Below, in pieces: positions 5,325 to 6,042 of a stretch of DNA of 6,042 nt. A program made the position numbers and the translations under genes. Every line of letters begins with the position of its first letter. Position 1 is the first letter of the stretch. The notes under the pieces were generated by a model. It did no database searches and had not been told where the DNA came from. It worked only from the letters and a program-made list of their open reading frames with translations. Source of the DNA: CAZCPB01 sp964540295 (GTDB lineage Bacteria; Planctomycetota; Phycisphaerae; Phycisphaerales; UBA1924); contig CAZIMT010000180.1 of NCBI GenBank assembly GCA_964540295.1, positions 1 to 6,042 on the forward strand, read 5' to 3'.

Positions 5325-6042
5325 ATGACCGCTTCCAGCCCTGTAAGCGCCGAATCTGCCCTCGTTCACACCAGCACCAGCTCGTCGCGGATCTTTGATG
5401 CGCGAGCTGCCAGCCTGCTCGGTCAGATCCGAAAGGACGGCCTCTATAAGCACTTACAGACCATTGACAGCCCGATGGACGCGACGGTTAAAATGCGCCG
5501 CCTCGACGGCACGTTGACCGAGGTTCTCTGCTTCTGCTCGAATAATTATTTAGGCCTCGCCAACCACCCCGAGGTGATCGAGGCCGGGCTCAAGGGTCTG
5601 AAGGACTTCGGGGCCGGGACCGCCAGCGTGCGGTTCATCTGCGGCACGTTCAGCCCGCACGAGACGTTGGAGCGGACGATCGCGGAGTACATGGGCACGG
5701 AATCGAGCTACTCGTTCGTCTCCGCCTGGACCGCCAACGAGGCCGTGTTCCCGACCCTGTGCGAGCCGGGCGACATCATTATCTCTGACGAACTCAACCA
5801 CGCTTGCATCATCGATTCGATCCGCTTAGCCACCACGATCAAGAAGGGCATCCTCAAGGGCGTGTATAAGAACAACCGGCTCGAGGGGGAGGGTTCGTTG
5901 CGCGAGGCCTTGCAGAAGGCGGCCGCGAACAAGGAAGTCACCGGGCAGGTCTGGGTCGTGACCGACGGCGTGTTCAGCATGGAGGGATCGCTGGCCGACC
6001 TGCCCGCGATGCGCAAGCTTTGCGACGAGTTCAACGCGATGC
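5325..6042 (+). CDS. kbl: Glycine C-acetyltransferase (2-amino-3-ketobutyrate CoA ligase), 3' end cut by window edge
   Basis: This PLP enzyme of the alpha-oxoamine synthase family interconverts 2-amino-3-oxobutyrate plus CoA with glycine plus acetyl-CoA, the second step of threonine breakdown after threonine dehydrogenase. The window holds 239 codons. Visible motifs are CSNNYLGLANHPEV (71-84), SVRFICGT (101-108), which separates Kbl from the BioF and serine palmitoyltransferase relatives, DELNHACIID (155-164) with H159 as the expected PLP-stacking histidine, and TDGVFSMEG (213-221). The VDDSH-type aspartate and the PLP lysine lie beyond the window, so catalytic completeness cannot be judged. 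Residues 1-22 are a Ser/Thr/Ala-rich extension relative to E. coli Kbl, which starts close to the FDARAASLL helix. The start has a good GGAG 6 nt upstream. No tdh gene is visible; it could follow downstream. Confidence 0.9.
   Translation, partial: MTASSPVSAESALVHTSTSSSRIFDARAASLLGQIRKDGLYKHLQTIDSPMDATVKMRRLDGTLTEVLCFCSNNYLGLANHPEVIEAGLKGLKDFGAGTASVRFICGTFSPHETLERTIAEYMGTESSYSFVSAWTANEAVFPTLCEPGDIIISDELNHACIIDSIRLATTIKKGILKGVYKNNRLEGEGSLREALQKAAANKEVTGQVWVVTDGVFSMEGSLADLPAMRKLCDEFNAM

Noticed and set aside
5012..5326. Extension of the HAF-repeat protein to an ATG at 5326
   Set aside because: It would put about 105 residues before the signal peptide and overlap the kbl start codon. A GGGAG 8 nt before ATG 5011 gives a sensible secreted protein instead.
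1..6042. CRISPR arrays, insertion sequences, toxin-antitoxin or defence systems
   Set aside because: No regularly spaced direct repeats, transposase motifs, terminal inverted repeats or known defence domains were seen on either strand.

Overview
The window is GC-rich DNA (high G+C at third codon positions) that reads like a planctomycete chromosome, most likely of the Phycisphaerae type. The support for this is indirect: a PEP-CTERM-type secreted protein whose sorting signal begins P-A-P, a HAF-repeat protein, a PilZ protein of the short 'DLSATG' kind, and folC and kbl homologues with added low-complexity N-termini. No rRNA or other marker is present, so the taxonomic call is inference.

Layout from left to right. 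(1) A minus-strand pair at 1-2176: a GNAT acetyltransferase (1586-2176) followed after 60 bp by folC (1525 down to the window edge, 3' end cut off). (2) A 136-bp divergent spacer. (3) A plus-strand pair: a stand-alone receiver-domain response regulator (2313-2792) and, 216 bp downstream, a PilZ domain joined to a C-terminal J-domain (3009-3773). (4) A 95-bp convergent spacer. (5) A minus-strand exported HAF-repeat protein with a C-terminal PEP-CTERM-like tail (3869-5011). (6) A 313-bp divergent spacer. (7) The 5' two-thirds or so of kbl, glycine C-acetyltransferase, on the plus strand (5325 to the window edge).

The genes do not form one pathway. folC (folate polyglutamylation) and kbl (threonine/glycine interconversion) are housekeeping functions that touch one-carbon metabolism but are not adjacent. 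The receiver protein and the PilZ-J protein are the only pair whose neighbourhood suggests a joint role (two-component and cyclic-di-GMP signalling), and that is inference. I found no tRNA, rRNA, CRISPR array, insertion sequence or phage gene. The most unusual item is the PilZ-linker-J-domain architecture. Otherwise this looks like an ordinary chromosomal region and not a new defence or mobile system.
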